Below are positions 45,157 to 54,529 of a stretch of 64,000 nucleotides of DNA, piece by piece. Source of the DNA: Vulcanimicrobiota bacterium (lineage in GTDB: Bacteria > Vulcanimicrobiota > Vulcanimicrobiia > Vulcanimicrobiales > Vulcanimicrobiaceae); NCBI GenBank assembly GCA_027306785.1, contig DAHUZB010000008.1:1-64000 (forward strand), given 5' to 3'. Below the pieces are notes generated by a model. That model was not told the DNA's origin, ran no database searches, and saw only the letters and a list, made by a program, of their open reading frames with translations. Every line of letters starts with the position of its first letter. The stretch's first letter is position 1. The translations under genes and the position numbers were made by a program.

Positions 45157-48044
45157 ACGTACGCCGCTTCGCGCGCCGCTGCACCGCGAACGTGATCGCG
45201 CTCGCCATCGCCGCGAGTACGTTCGGCGGCGCGTTTCTCGGCACGACGCTGCCCGCGCAAGCCGCGAGCATCTGTGCGACGCCGGGTAAAGACGGATCTC
45301 CCGGCACGCTGACCGGTGTCTACGATTCGTATTTTCAGCCGGCGATCGGCACGTACGCGGCGGGATCGACGAGCATCACGCTCGCGAACGGTCCGACCGC
45401 GCCCGATACCAACGGCGGCGGCGCGGGCACCGCGATCACCGCGGGCGACCTGTTGCTGATCATCCAGATGCAAGACGGGTCGTTCAATTCGACCAACGGT
45501 CCGTCGTACGGCGACGGCACGAGCGGCAGCGGCTACACGTCGCTCTCGAGCGCCGGGTTGTACGAGTACGTCACGGTGACGAGTGTCGCGGGCAACACGG
45601 TGAACATCGCGGGAACCGGGTCCGGCGGCGGCTTGATCAACACGTATCACGAAGAGGCGGCGACCGGCACGAGCGGTCAGGAGACGTTTCAGGTGATCCG
45701 CGTTCCGCAGTACGTCACCGCCACGCTCTCGAGCAACTTTACCGGTGCGTATTGGGACGGCGTAACCGGCGGCGTCGCGGGGCTCGACATCGCCTCCACG
45801 CTCAATCTCGGCGGCGCGAATCTCTATGTAACGGGTGACGGCTTTTCCGGCGGCGGCGTGACCGTCGCGACGAGTTCGGGGACGGGCTTCAGCAACTCCG
45901 ATTATGCGGAGAGTTCGCTCTCGCTCGGCGGTGGTCAAAGCGCTCCCGCCGACGGCAGCAAAGGCGAGGGCGTGATGGGCACGCCGAATTACGAATTTTT
46001 CTATACGAATTTCACCGCGCCGAATGCGCCGACGTCGCCGAACGTCGTCAACAACGGCGCCGACGGATACCCCGGCGGCGATCAAGGCCGCGGCGCACCC
46101 GGTAACGCGGGCGGCGGCGGCACCGACGAAGATCCGCCCGCGAACGACCAAAACACGGGCGGCGGCGGCGGCGGCAACGGCGGCGCGGGCGGCAACGGCG
46201 GCTATGCATGGACGCCGACCTACAGCGGCAGCACGGCGGAGTACGTGCAATACCCCTACTCGAGCGGCACCAAGACCTACTCGGCGAGCAACTTTCACGA
46301 TATCGGCGGTCGCGGCGGCGCGGCGCTCACGCCGAGTGTCACGCGTCTCTTCATGGGCGGCGGCGGCGGCGCGGGCAGCAATAACAACGCCTCCAACAAC
46401 AACAGCTACAACAACTACGGCAGCTCCGGGGGAACCGGCGGCGGCATCTTGATGATGCGCATCGCGAATGCGAGCGGTGCGTCGGCGACGGTCTATGCCA
46501 ACGGCACGACCGGACTTGCGCCCGCGAACGACGGCGGCGGCGGCGGCGGCGCGGGCGGGAGCGTGGAGATCACGTCGCCCTCCACGTTCAGCGGGATTAC
46601 CGTGCACGCCGACGGCGCGGCCGGAACGACGGCGAATGCGGCGCCGAGCGCGGTGACGCAGCAGCACGGGCCGGGCGGCGGCGGCGGCGGCGGCGCGGTG
46701 CTCACCTCGAGTCCCGTAACCGCGAGCGTCAACGGCGGCGCCTCCGGCACGACCACGACGGCCGCCACGACTTACGGCGCGACGGCCGGTACCGCGGGGA
46801 TCGCGAGCACGATCAGCGCGTCATCGATTCCGGGCGTCGCGTCGGGTGCGGAGTGCGGCTCCGGCGGCGGCACGAATACGCTGTATACCGGGCCGTACGA
46901 TGCGGCCGATACGACGTATCGTGGCGCCGATCTCACCGGCTCGTTCGACGGATCGGTCGCGGCGACGAACAACAATGACTTTACCCCGGCGCTGATCCCG
47001 CTCGTCGGTTTAAATGCGGTCAATTCGTCGAGCACGCCGGGATCGCCGAACGGGAACGTGCTCACCTTCGCCACCGTGCCGACGATCGACGTTCCGCACG
47101 TGTTGTACTACAAGGAGAGCGATCGCACCAGTCACGTCATTACGCTGACGGCGCAAGCACCGACCGGGTGGACGGTGCAGATTTGCAGCGATTCCAGCCG
47201 CAAGAACGGCAACGGCGGCGCGCTCAGCCTTGCACCCTCGAGCGCCAACTGCACGACCAACGGTACGATTTCATACAACACGTGTTCGGGCGGAAACGGC
47301 GGCACGAGCGCGTGGATCAGCGTTGCAGCCGACAATCCGGCGGCCAACACCTACACCGCGCAATACTGCAAGAACCGCTACAACGGCACGCAGTCGGTCG
47401 CCTATTGGACGCGATACACGCCGAGCACGTCGGTCACGGCGTTTACGCGCTACGACGGCAGCATCGCCGTTTACGATGACGGAGCTCCGGCATCGTTCAA
47501 CTCGACGCACGACGAGCTCTATGCGGGCGACGTCGCGCTGACGAAATCGGTGGCGGTGGTCGGTAACGGCTGCCCGAGCGGCGCGTCGCCGGCATACACT
47601 GCTCTCGGCGTCTGCCCGGGCGGCGTGCTGCGCTACACGATCGACTATCGCAATATCGTCGCGGGCGGCGGGCTCGGAACCGAAGGCAACGTCACGTCGA
47701 TCATGAGCGGCGCGGCGACGGCGGCGGGCTCATTTACGATCACCGATAACGGAACGCTCTCGGGCGTCTCGCAGACGGCGACGCCGAACTGGTCGACGTT
47801 CACCGCCGGACTACTGAGCGCGCTCGGCGCGGGCGTGACGAACACGCTCTGCGGCAGCGGCGGGAATCCGTGCGGCGACACGACGAGCGGCACGACGTTT
47901 GCTTACGATGCCGGCCACGCAAGCGGCCTCGGCGCCACAAGCTTCACGGCGACGATCGGAGGAGCGAGCTTTCAGCTCTACCCGATGGGCGTGAGCGGGA
48001 CGACCGGCCAGGGCACGATCACCTTCGCGGTCACCGTGAAGTAG
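45153..48044 (+). CDS. Large glycine-rich secreted surface protein
   Basis: The 963-residue product has a long signal peptide ending near TTLPAQAAS. The N-terminal ~280 residues include TAGDLLLIIQMQDGSFNS and AGLYEYVTVTSVAGNTV, a module seen in other large exported bacterial proteins. Residues ~290-570 are extremely Gly/Asn-rich (GGGGGGNGGAGGNGG and GGGGGGAGG runs). The C-terminal ~340 residues repeat the module ending surface protein 1 (ALTKSVAVVGNGCPSG, GGASFQLYPMG, GTITFAVTVK). It is the last gene of the coupled five-gene set and is a candidate extracellular adhesin or fibre subunit. Confidence 0.75.
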   Translation: MNVRRFARRCTANVIALAIAASTFGGAFLGTTLPAQAASICATPGKDGSPGTLTGVYDSYFQPAIGTYAAGSTSITLANGPTAPDTNGGGAGTAITAGDLLLIIQMQDGSFNSTNGPSYGDGTSGSGYTSLSSAGLYEYVTVTSVAGNTVNIAGTGSGGGLINTYHEEAATGTSGQETFQVIRVPQYVTATLSSNFTGAYWDGVTGGVAGLDIASTLNLGGANLYVTGDGFSGGGVTVATSSGTGFSNSDYAESSLSLGGGQSAPADGSKGEGVMGTPNYEFFYTNFTAPNAPTSPNVVNNGADGYPGGDQGRGAPGNAGGGGTDEDPPANDQNTGGGGGGNGGAGGNGGYAWTPTYSGSTAEYVQYPYSSGTKTYSASNFHDIGGRGGAALTPSVTRLFMGGGGGAGSNNNASNNNSYNNYGSSGGTGGGILMMRIANASGASATVYANGTTGLAPANDGGGGGGAGGSVEITSPSTFSGITVHADGAAGTTANAAPSAVTQQHGPGGGGGGGAVLTSSPVTASVNGGASGTTTTAATTYGATAGTAGIASTISASSIPGVASGAECGSGGGTNTLYTGPYDAADTTYRGADLTGSFDGSVAATNNNDFTPALIPLVGLNAVNSSSTPGSPNGNVLTFATVPTIDVPHVLYYKESDRTSHVITLTAQAPTGWTVQICSDSSRKNGNGGALSLAPSSANCTTNGTISYNTCSGGNGGTSAWISVAADNPAANTYTAQYCKNRYNGTQSVAYWTRYTPSTSVTAFTRYDGSIAVYDDGAPASFNSTHDELYAGDVALTKSVAVVGNGCPSGASPAYTALGVCPGGVLRYTIDYRNIVAGGGLGTEGNVTSIMSGAATAAGSFTITDNGTLSGVSQTATPNWSTFTAGLLSALGAGVTNTLCGSGGNPCGDTTSGTTFAYDAGHASGLGATSFTATIGGASFQLYPMGVSGTTGQGTITFAVTVK

Positions 48045-48150
48045 AGGAAAGCGAGCGGGCGAGCGTTCGCGTTATTCTTTCGCCCTTCTCTATTGCGCCG
48101 TACACTGGTACTCCAATCGTACTAGTCGATAGTGGGAGTGAATTGTTCGT

Positions 48151-49692
48151 ATGACGGCAACCATCGATCGTACCGCACTCTTCGATCTGAGCAAGCTCGG
48201 AATCGAGTCCCCGTTCCAGCGGCGCTACGACAACTATATCGGCGGGAAGTTCGTCCCGCCCGTCTCGGGTAAATATTTCGCGAACGTGAGCCCGATCGTG
48301 GGCGCTCCGTTCTGCGAAATCGCGCGCTCCAACGAGCGCGATATCGAACTCGCGCTCGATGCCGCGCATGCCGCGCGCGAAGCGTGGGGAAGAACCTCCG
48401 CGGCGGAACGCGCGCTGATTCTCAATCGCATCGCCGATCGTATGGAGGCGAATCTCGCGCGTCTCGCGCTCGCCGAGACGATCGATAACGGAAAGCCGAT
48501 CCGCGAGACCACGGCGGCCGATATCCCGCTCGCGATCGATCACTTCCGCTACTTCGCGGGTGCGATTCGCGCGCAGGAGGGCGGTATCAGCGAAGTCGAT
48601 CACGATACGATCGCGTATCATTTCCACGAACCGCTCGGCGTCGTCGGGCAGATCATCCCGTGGAACTTCCCGATTCTCATGGCGGTGTGGAAGCTCGCAC
48701 CGGCGCTCGCGGCCGGAAATTGCGTGGTGCTCAAACCCGCCGAGCAGACACCCGCATCGATTATGGTCCTGCTCGACCTCATCGCCGATCTGCTGCCGCC
48801 CGGCGTATTGAATATCGTCAACGGCTTCGGGCTCGAAGCGGGCAAACCGCTCGCATCGAACAAACGCATCGCCAAGATCGCGTTCACGGGCGAAACGACG
48901 ACGGGACGGCTCATCATGCAGTACGCGTCGCAGAACCTGATACCGGTCACGCTCGAACTGGGCGGCAAATCCCCGAACATCTTCTTCGCCGACGTGCTTG
49001 CGAACGACGACGAGTTTCTCGACAAGGCGCTCGAAGGCTTCGCGATGTTCGCGCTCAATCAGGGCGAGGTTTGCACCTGCCCCTCGCGCGCGCTGATCCA
49101 GGAATCGATTTACGATGCGTTCATGGAAAAGGCGATCGCGCGCGTCAAGAAGATTCGCCAAGGCAATCCGCTCGATCCGAGTACGATGATCGGCGCTCAA
49201 GCTTCGAGCGAGCAGATGGAGAAGATTCTCTCCTACCTCGACGTCGGCAAACAAGAGGGAGCCGAGGTGCTCGCGGGCGGCGGGCGCGCGAAGATCGACG
49301 GCCTGCTCAAGGACGGCTACTACATCGAGCCGACCGTCTTCAAGGGCCACAACAAGATGCGCATCTTCCAGGAAGAGATCTTCGGCCCGGTGCTCTCGGT
49401 GACGACGTTCAAAGACGAAGCCGACGCGCTCGCGATCGCGAACGACACGCTCTACGGCCTCGGCGCGGGCGTGTGGAGCCGCGACATCAACACGGCGTAT
49501 CGCATGGGGCGCGGCATCCAGGCCGGGCGCGTGTGGACGAACTGCTATCACGCCTATCCGGCACACGCGGCGTTCGGCGGCTACAAGCAATCGGGTATCG
49601 GCCGCGAGAATCACAAGATGATGCTCGATCATTACCAGCAGACGAAGAACATGCTGGTGAGCTACTCGCCGAAAGCCCTCGGGTTCTTCTAA
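48151..49692 (+). CDS. NAD-dependent aldehyde dehydrogenase
   Basis: The 513-residue protein oxidises an aldehyde to an acid. It has the catalytic segments [43 protein letters not shown] (general-base glutamate) and [15 protein letters not shown] (nucleophilic cysteine). The EVCTCPSR form and the DUF779 gene immediately downstream are typical of the acetaldehyde/long-chain group found with alcohol oxidation. A GGGAG lies upstream of the ATG. Confidence 0.95.
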   Translation: MTATIDRTALFDLSKLGIESPFQRRYDNYIGGKFVPPVSGKYFANVSPIVGAPFCEIARSNERDIELALDAAHAAREAWGRTSAAERALILNRIADRMEANLARLALAETIDNGKPIRETTAADIPLAIDHFRYFAGAIRAQEGGISEVDHDTIAYHFHEPLGVVGQIIPWNFPILMAVWKLAPALAAGNCVVLKPAEQTPASIMVLLDLIADLLPPGVLNIVNGFGLEAGKPLASNKRIAKIAFTGETTTGRLIMQYASQNLIPVTLELGGKSPNIFFADVLANDDEFLDKALEGFAMFALNQGEVCTCPSRALIQESIYDAFMEKAIARVKKIRQGNPLDPSTMIGAQASSEQMEKILSYLDVGKQEGAEVLAGGGRAKIDGLLKDGYYIEPTVFKGHNKMRIFQEEIFGPVLSVTTFKDEADALAIANDTLYGLGAGVWSRDINTAYRMGRGIQAGRVWTNCYHAYPAHAAFGGYKQSGIGRENHKMMLDHYQQTKNMLVSYSPKALGFF

Positions 49693-49694
49693 GC

Positions 49695-50075
49695 ATGACG
49701 CAACGCGCGACGCGCGTTGAGGCGACGCCCGCGGCGCTCGAATTGATCGAGCGCCTGCGGGCGAAGCACGGACCGGTCATGTTCCATCAATCGGGCGGCT
49801 GCTGCGACGGCAGCAGCCCGATGTGCTATCCGCTGGGCGAGTTTCTCGTCGGCGGTTCCGACGTGAAGCTCGGTGAGATCGGCGGCGCTCCGTTCTACAT
49901 GAGCGCCGCGCAGTTCGAGTACTGGCGGCACACGAAGCTCGTCATCGATGTCGTACCGGGACGCGGCGGGATGTTCTCGCTCGAAAACCCCGAAGGCATT
50001 CGCTTCCTCACCCGCTCCCGCGTGTTCACCGACGATGAGACGGCGAACCTCACGCCTGTCGAGATTCCGACATGA
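49695..50075 (+). CDS. DUF779 family protein
   Basis: The 126-residue protein follows the aldehyde dehydrogenase by two bases. It has the family's cysteine segment FHQSGGCCDGSSPMCYPLGEF and a compact beta-rich body (GEIGGAPFYMSAAQFEYW). DUF779 genes are found next to aldehyde dehydrogenase genes in many bacteria, and their function is unknown. The 3' end overlaps the convergent DJ-1/PfpI gene by 26 bases. Confidence 0.9.
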   Translation: MTQRATRVEATPAALELIERLRAKHGPVMFHQSGGCCDGSSPMCYPLGEFLVGGSDVKLGEIGGAPFYMSAAQFEYWRHTKLVIDVVPGRGGMFSLENPEGIRFLTRSRVFTDDETANLTPVEIPT

Positions 50076-50736
50076 TCGCCTCGAGCAACGCGGCGCGTTC
50101 GTCGTAACGCGACTGCGACGCCGCGCTCAAGCGATCGACGATCTCCGCCGGCGCCCCGCTCGGTTCACCCGCATCGAACGGCGGTGCCGGCGCGTACTGC
50201 AGCATGAGTTGCGCCGCTTTCGCGCGATCCTCGCCCACGAGTTCGGCCGCGAGCGCGAGTCCGAAATCCATGCCGGCGGTGACGCCGCCGCTCGTCATGC
50301 GATTGCGATCGCGCACGTAGCGCGCGTCGGTCGGAATCGCGCCGACGATCGGCAGCAAGTCCATGTAGCGCCAGTACGTCGCCGCGCGATAGCCGCGCAG
50401 CAGGCCGGCCGCGCCGATCACGAGCGCTCCGGTGCAGACCGAGGTCACGTAGGCGGCTCGTTCGCCGCGTTCTGCGAGAAAGCGAAGCGTCGCCGGATCT
50501 TGCAGCGCGTGGCGTATGCCGTCGCCGCCGGGCACGAAGAGCACGTCGAATTCCGGTGCGGTCGCGAGATCGTAGTCCGGCGTGAAGCGCACCTGCGGCC
50601 AGCCGTCGGGCTCGACCGGTTCGCGAGAGGCGGCGATCAGCAGCGGCTCGAGACCCTCGGTCACGCCGAAGACTTCGAGCGGACCCGCTACGTCCAGAAG
50701 CTGGAAATCGGGGAAGATCAACATTCCGATACGCAT
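50050..50736 (-). CDS. DJ-1/PfpI (isonitrile-hydratase-like) protein
   Basis: The 228-residue protein is a DJ-1/PfpI glutamine-amidotransferase-like domain. The start at 50736 gives MRIGMLIFPDFQLLDVAGPLEVF, the usual N-terminus. The nucleophile-elbow cysteine is in VTSVCTGALVIGAAGLL, and the DVLFVPGGDGIR segment precedes it. Isonitrile hydratase and several transcription regulators share this domain; no HTH is attached here. The C-terminal ~50 residues (PFDAGEPSGAPAEI onward) are typical of the hydratase-like members. Confidence 0.85.
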   Translation of the reverse strand: MRIGMLIFPDFQLLDVAGPLEVFGVTEGLEPLLIAASREPVEPDGWPQVRFTPDYDLATAPEFDVLFVPGGDGIRHALQDPATLRFLAERGERAAYVTSVCTGALVIGAAGLLRGYRAATYWRYMDLLPIVGAIPTDARYVRDRNRMTSGGVTAGMDFGLALAAELVGEDRAKAAQLMLQYAPAPPFDAGEPSGAPAEIVDRLSAASQSRYDERAALLEAIMSESRQA

Positions 50737-50791
50737 GAAGCGTACATCCGCGCAACGAGGGCGGCTTCCTATGCGTCGGCGTGCGTGCATG

Positions 50792-50841
50792 GGTCACCCT
50801 GAGCCGGTCGAAAGGCGCCCTTCGACAAGCTCAGGATGACA
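50792..50841. repeat. REP-like imperfect palindrome
   Basis: GTCACCCTGAGCCGGTCGAAAGG (left arm) pairs with CCCTTCGACAAGCTCAGGATGAC (right arm), separated by a short loop. The right arm (50818-50841) is the inverse complement of the block at 28772-28795. The sequence resembles intergenic palindromes seen in many G+C-rich genomes. Confidence 0.85.
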
Positions 50842-50923
50842 CGTGAGGCACACGCTGACACGTGAGGCACACGCTGACACGTGAGGCACACGCTGACACG
50901 TGAGGCACACGCTGACACGTGAG
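50837..50923. repeat. 19-bp tandem repeat, four full copies plus partial
   Basis: TGACACGTGAGGCACACGC is repeated exactly at 50837, 50856, 50875 and 50894, and an 11-base fifth copy begins at 50913. The first copy overlaps the end of the REP-like palindrome. CACGTG is a palindromic core in each unit. Confidence 0.97.
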
Positions 50924-50954
50924 GGTCACCCCTGAGACACGAGCGATGGGTGTG

Positions 50955-51602
50955 TTAGGTGTTGGCGGGGCTCGGGGACTCCGCGGGCTGCGCGGCGGCG
51001 TCTTTGAGGAACTTCACTTCGAGCGTGGTGCCGGGCTTCACGTCGATGTCGGTCTTCATCTCTTGCGAGAGCACGTAGCCGCCCGCGGCGCCCATCAGGC
51101 CGCCGTGCTTCTTGCCCGCCGCCTTCGCGGCAGCGTGTCCGGCCATCGCGCCGCCGATCATCATGCCGATCGTGCGCAGCTTGTGCGACTTGGCGTCGAA
51201 GGCTTTGACCGAGACCAGCTTCACGTCGATCGGCGCCGTCGTACCGTCGGGCATCTTGATGTCGTCGAAGACGATCGTCATCGCGGGCTTCTTGGCGAGC
51301 CCGGCGGCCGAGACGCCCTCGAGGTGTCCGTCGATCACGGCGCCGTGCAGCGCGGCATCCTTGTGGAGCAGCGTGTCGGTCTCATCGAGCTGGAAGGTGT
51401 CGCCGTCCTTGCTCTTCTTCGAGCTGAGTTCTTGCTGCAGCTTGCCGTAGAAGACCGTCCCGGCCTTCACGAGCACCGGGCCCGCGGCCGCGGTCGTGCT
51501 CGTCGCACCGGCGCTCTCGGTCTTCACATTCGAGCTCTTGCCGCAGGCCGCGAGCGAGAGCCCGCAGATCGCCGCCAAAGCCGCACAGGTGAGTCGCTTC
51601 AT
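50955..51602 (-). CDS. Lipoprotein of unknown function
   Basis: The 215-residue product has a lipoprotein signal, MKRLTCAALAAICGLSLAACG, with a lipobox ending at LAAC. The mature part contains VLVKAGTVFYGKLQQELSSKKSKDGDTFQLDETD, IDGHLEGVSAAGL and a short glycine/alanine-rich hydrophobic segment (RTIGMMIGGAMAGHAAAKAA) like a glycine-zipper. It ends with a Pro-rich tail. It may be a small envelope protein with a beta-barrel-like or zipper fold; no exact family is recognised. Confidence 0.75.
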   Translation of the reverse strand: MKRLTCAALAAICGLSLAACGKSSNVKTESAGATSTTAAAGPVLVKAGTVFYGKLQQELSSKKSKDGDTFQLDETDTLLHKDAALHGAVIDGHLEGVSAAGLAKKPAMTIVFDDIKMPDGTTAPIDVKLVSVKAFDAKSHKLRTIGMMIGGAMAGHAAAKAAGKKHGGLMGAAGGYVLSQEMKTDIDVKPGTTLEVKFLKDAAAQPAESPSPANT

Positions 51603-51695
51603 AAGTCCCTCCGTAGTTACGAAAAACGTCGTAGTCCCGACGACTCCCGGCCGGGCGAAAGGGCTGCGGGCGGCCCCCCCTAAGCAATAGGGATA

Positions 51696-53507
51696 ATGCA
51701 GCGCGCCATCAACGATTTCACGATCCGGGTCGCGACGGTCAACGGCTCGGGAAGTCAATCCTCGAACCTCGTCCTCACCAATGCGATCTTTTCGCTCGGT
51801 ATCCCCGTCGCTCCGAAGAACGTCTTTCCGTCGAACATCGAAGGGTTGCCCACCTGGTTCGACGTGCGCGTTACCGCTCGGGGCTATCAGTGCCGCACGC
51901 GTGAGATCGATCTGCTGGTCGGTTTGAACGCGGCAACTTGGCGAACCGATGTCGCGAGCGTCAAGCCGGGCGGTGCGATCGTGCATGAGGCGAGCTATCC
52001 GATCGCGGGCGATACGCTGCGCGACGACGTCGTCTACTACGCGGTGCCGTTCAACGAGCTCGCCAAGGCGAACTTCGACGGCACGTTGCGCAAGTATCTG
52101 CTCAACATGGTCTACGTGGGCGTGCTCGCGGAACTGCTCGGCATCGACGAAGCGACGATCGAGGCGGCGATCGGCAAACAGTTCAAGAGCAAACCGAAGG
52201 CGGTCGCGACGAATATGGACGCGGCCCGCGTCGGCTTCGCGTACGCGCGCGAGCATCTGACCAAGAACGATCCCTACGCACTCGAACGCATGAGCGGCCG
52301 CACCGAAGGCCGACTCTTCATGGACGGCAATCGCGCCGCCGCGCTCGGTTGCGTCATGGGCGGTTGCACGGTCGCCGCATGGTATCCGATCACCCCCTCG
52401 TCGTCGCTCTGCGAGAACTTCATCGCGCTCACCGAGAAGTACCGCGTGAACAAAGCGACCGGCGAGAAGAACGTCGCGATCGTGCAGGCCGAAGATGAAC
52501 TCGCCGCGATCGGCATGGTGCTCGGCGCGGGCTGGGCCGGTGCGCGCGCGATGACGTCGACCTCGGGCCCGGGACTCTCGCTGATGGCGGAATGGGCGGG
52601 CTACGGCTACTATGCCGAGATTCCCGCGGTGATCTTCGACGTGCAGCGGGCGGGCCCGTCGACCGGTTTGCCGACGCGCACGATGCAGGCCGACGTGAGC
52701 TTCGCCTACCATCTCTCGCACGGCGACACGAAGCACATCGTGCTGCTGCCCGCGACGGTGAACGATGCCTATGAGATGGCGATGGACGCGTTCGATCTGG
52801 CCGATCGCTTTCAGACGCCCGTCTTCGTGCTTTCCGATCTCGATCTCGGCATGAATTCCTGGATCACCGAACCGTTTGCGTACCCGGAGCGGCCGTTCGA
52901 TCGCGGCAAGGTGCTCGATGCGGCCGATCTCGCGAAGGCCGAATCGTGGGGACGCTACCGCGACGTCGATCACGACGGTATTCCGTATCGCACGTTGCCC
53001 GGAACCGATCATCCGAACGCGGGCTACTTTACGCGCGGAACCGGTCACGACGAGCAGGCGCGGTATTCGGAATTGCCCGATGTGTGGCAGCGCGGCTTGG
53101 ATCGCTTGACGCGCAAGCACGATACCGCGCGCGCCGCGGTGCCCAAGCCGATCGTCGAGGATGACGGGCAGCCCGCAGCGATTCTCGCCTACGGAACCAC
53201 GCATCATGCCGTGGTCGAAGCGCGTGATATCCTGCGCGCCGACGGCATCGCCGTCGACTACCTGCGCTTGCGTGCGCTTCCGTTCGCGCCCGAGGTCGCG
53301 GCGTTTATCGCGCGCCACGAGCGCGTCTACGTCGTCGAACAGAATCGCGATGCGCAGCTCTACACGCTGCTGCGGGCGGAATTGCCGAACCATCTCGTCT
53401 CGCGCATTCGTTCGATTCGCCACTACAACGGCGTGCCGATCGACGCGCACGCCATCATCGACCCGCTGCTCGCCGCCGAACGCGAGCCCGCGGTGGTCGC
53501 GGAGTAA
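51696..53507 (+). CDS. korA: 2-oxoacid:ferredoxin oxidoreductase, fused gamma-alpha subunit (KorA-like)
   Basis: The 603-residue protein joins a gamma domain (residues ~1-190: VATVNGSGSQSSNLVLTNAIFSLG, VRVTARGYQCRTREIDLLVG) to an alpha domain (from ~200: GRLFMDGNRAAALGCVMGGC, YPITPSSSLCENF). This fusion is the common form of 2-oxoglutarate ferredoxin oxidoreductase. The beta subunit follows five bases later. The enzyme makes succinyl-CoA or acetyl-CoA with reduced ferredoxin and may supply the TCA cycle alongside the citrate synthase at 17728. Substrate choice (2-oxoglutarate or pyruvate) is not certain. Confidence 0.9.
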   Translation: MQRAINDFTIRVATVNGSGSQSSNLVLTNAIFSLGIPVAPKNVFPSNIEGLPTWFDVRVTARGYQCRTREIDLLVGLNAATWRTDVASVKPGGAIVHEASYPIAGDTLRDDVVYYAVPFNELAKANFDGTLRKYLLNMVYVGVLAELLGIDEATIEAAIGKQFKSKPKAVATNMDAARVGFAYAREHLTKNDPYALERMSGRTEGRLFMDGNRAAALGCVMGGCTVAAWYPITPSSSLCENFIALTEKYRVNKATGEKNVAIVQAEDELAAIGMVLGAGWAGARAMTSTSGPGLSLMAEWAGYGYYAEIPAVIFDVQRAGPSTGLPTRTMQADVSFAYHLSHGDTKHIVLLPATVNDAYEMAMDAFDLADRFQTPVFVLSDLDLGMNSWITEPFAYPERPFDRGKVLDAADLAKAESWGRYRDVDHDGIPYRTLPGTDHPNAGYFTRGTGHDEQARYSELPDVWQRGLDRLTRKHDTARAAVPKPIVEDDGQPAAILAYGTTHHAVVEARDILRADGIAVDYLRLRALPFAPEVAAFIARHERVYVVEQNRDAQLYTLLRAELPNHLVSRIRSIRHYNGVPIDAHAIIDPLLAAEREPAVVAE

Positions 53508-53511
53508 CGCC

Positions 53512-54519
53512 ATGACGGTCAATATCATCGGTCTCGCACGAGACGTGTACAAAGGTCTGCCGACCACGCTCTGCGCGGGCTGCGGGCACAACTCGATCAC
53601 GAATCATCTGATCAAAGCGCTCTACGAGTACGGCGTCGAGCCGCACCGCTTGGCCAAGATGAGCGGCATCGGCTGCTCGTCCAAAACGCCCGCATATTTC
53701 GTGGATCAGGCACACGGCTTCAACGGCGTGCACGGACGCATGCCCTCGGCCGCGACCGGCGCCAAACTCGCCAATCGCGATCTCGTCGTGCTCGGGATCA
53801 GCGGCGACGGCGATACCGCGAGCATCGGACTCGGACAGTTCGCGCACCTGGTGCGCCGCAACCTCGACTGCACGTACATCGTGGAGAACAACGGCGTCTA
53901 CGGGCTCACCAAAGGGCAGTTTTCGGCGACCGCCGATATCGGCTCGACGCTGAAGAACGGGACCGTGAACGAGTACGCGATGATCGACGTGTGCGGGCTC
54001 GCGATCGAACTCGGCGCGACGTTCGTCGCGCGCTCGTTCTCGGGCGACGGGAAGCAGCTGGTTCCCCTCATTCAGGCCGCGATCGCGCACGGCGGCACCG
54101 CGATTCTCGATATCATCAGCCCGTGCGTCACCTTCAACGATCACGTGGGCTCGACCAAGAGCTACGCCTACGTGAAGGATCACGAGATGGTGGCGAACAT
54201 GCCCGATTTCATTCGTCCCAAGGAAGAGATCACGGTCGATTACGAGCCGGGCACGACGCAGACGATCGAACTCGAGGGCGGCGCGCACGTGCTTCTGCGC
54301 AAGATCGACGCTACGTACGACGCGACCGATCGCATCGGCGCATTGCAGGCCATCCACGCGGCGCGCGGCAAGGGCGAGTTCCTCACGGGCCTGCTCTTCG
54401 TCGACGCGACCGTGCCCGATCTCTGCGAAAAGGAACGCATGACCGCGACGCCGCTCAAAGATCTCGGCGAAGCGGAGTTGCGAATCGGGCGCGAGGACTG
54501 GGCGAAGCTCTTCGCCTAG
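53512..54519 (+). CDS. korB: 2-oxoacid:ferredoxin oxidoreductase, beta subunit (KorB-like)
   Basis: The 335-residue beta subunit starts at the ATG four bases after the korA stop. The iron-sulphur ligands are seen in LCAGCGHNSI, SGIGCSSKTPAYF and DIISPCVTFNDH. The TPP motif GDGDTASIGL runs into IVENNGVYGLTKGQFSAT. The YGLTKGQ.S segment is characteristic of KorB-type enzymes. It forms an electron-linked complex with KorA; no ferredoxin gene is adjacent. Confidence 0.92.
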   Translation: MTVNIIGLARDVYKGLPTTLCAGCGHNSITNHLIKALYEYGVEPHRLAKMSGIGCSSKTPAYFVDQAHGFNGVHGRMPSAATGAKLANRDLVVLGISGDGDTASIGLGQFAHLVRRNLDCTYIVENNGVYGLTKGQFSATADIGSTLKNGTVNEYAMIDVCGLAIELGATFVARSFSGDGKQLVPLIQAAIAHGGTAILDIISPCVTFNDHVGSTKSYAYVKDHEMVANMPDFIRPKEEITVDYEPGTTQTIELEGGAHVLLRKIDATYDATDRIGALQAIHAARGKGEFLTGLLFVDATVPDLCEKERMTATPLKDLGEAELRIGREDWAKLFA

Positions 54520-54529
54520 CGCGCGGCGG

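Noticed and set aside
50837-50923. CRISPR array
   Set aside because: Repeats are contiguous 19-mers without spacers and no cas gene is near.
50955-53600. Long minus-strand open frame of 881 codons across the korA and korB region
   Set aside because: Only the last 215 codons (50955-51602) have a signal peptide, lipobox and a sensible protein; the rest is antisense to the well-supported korA gene and has Arg/His/Asp-rich shadow composition.
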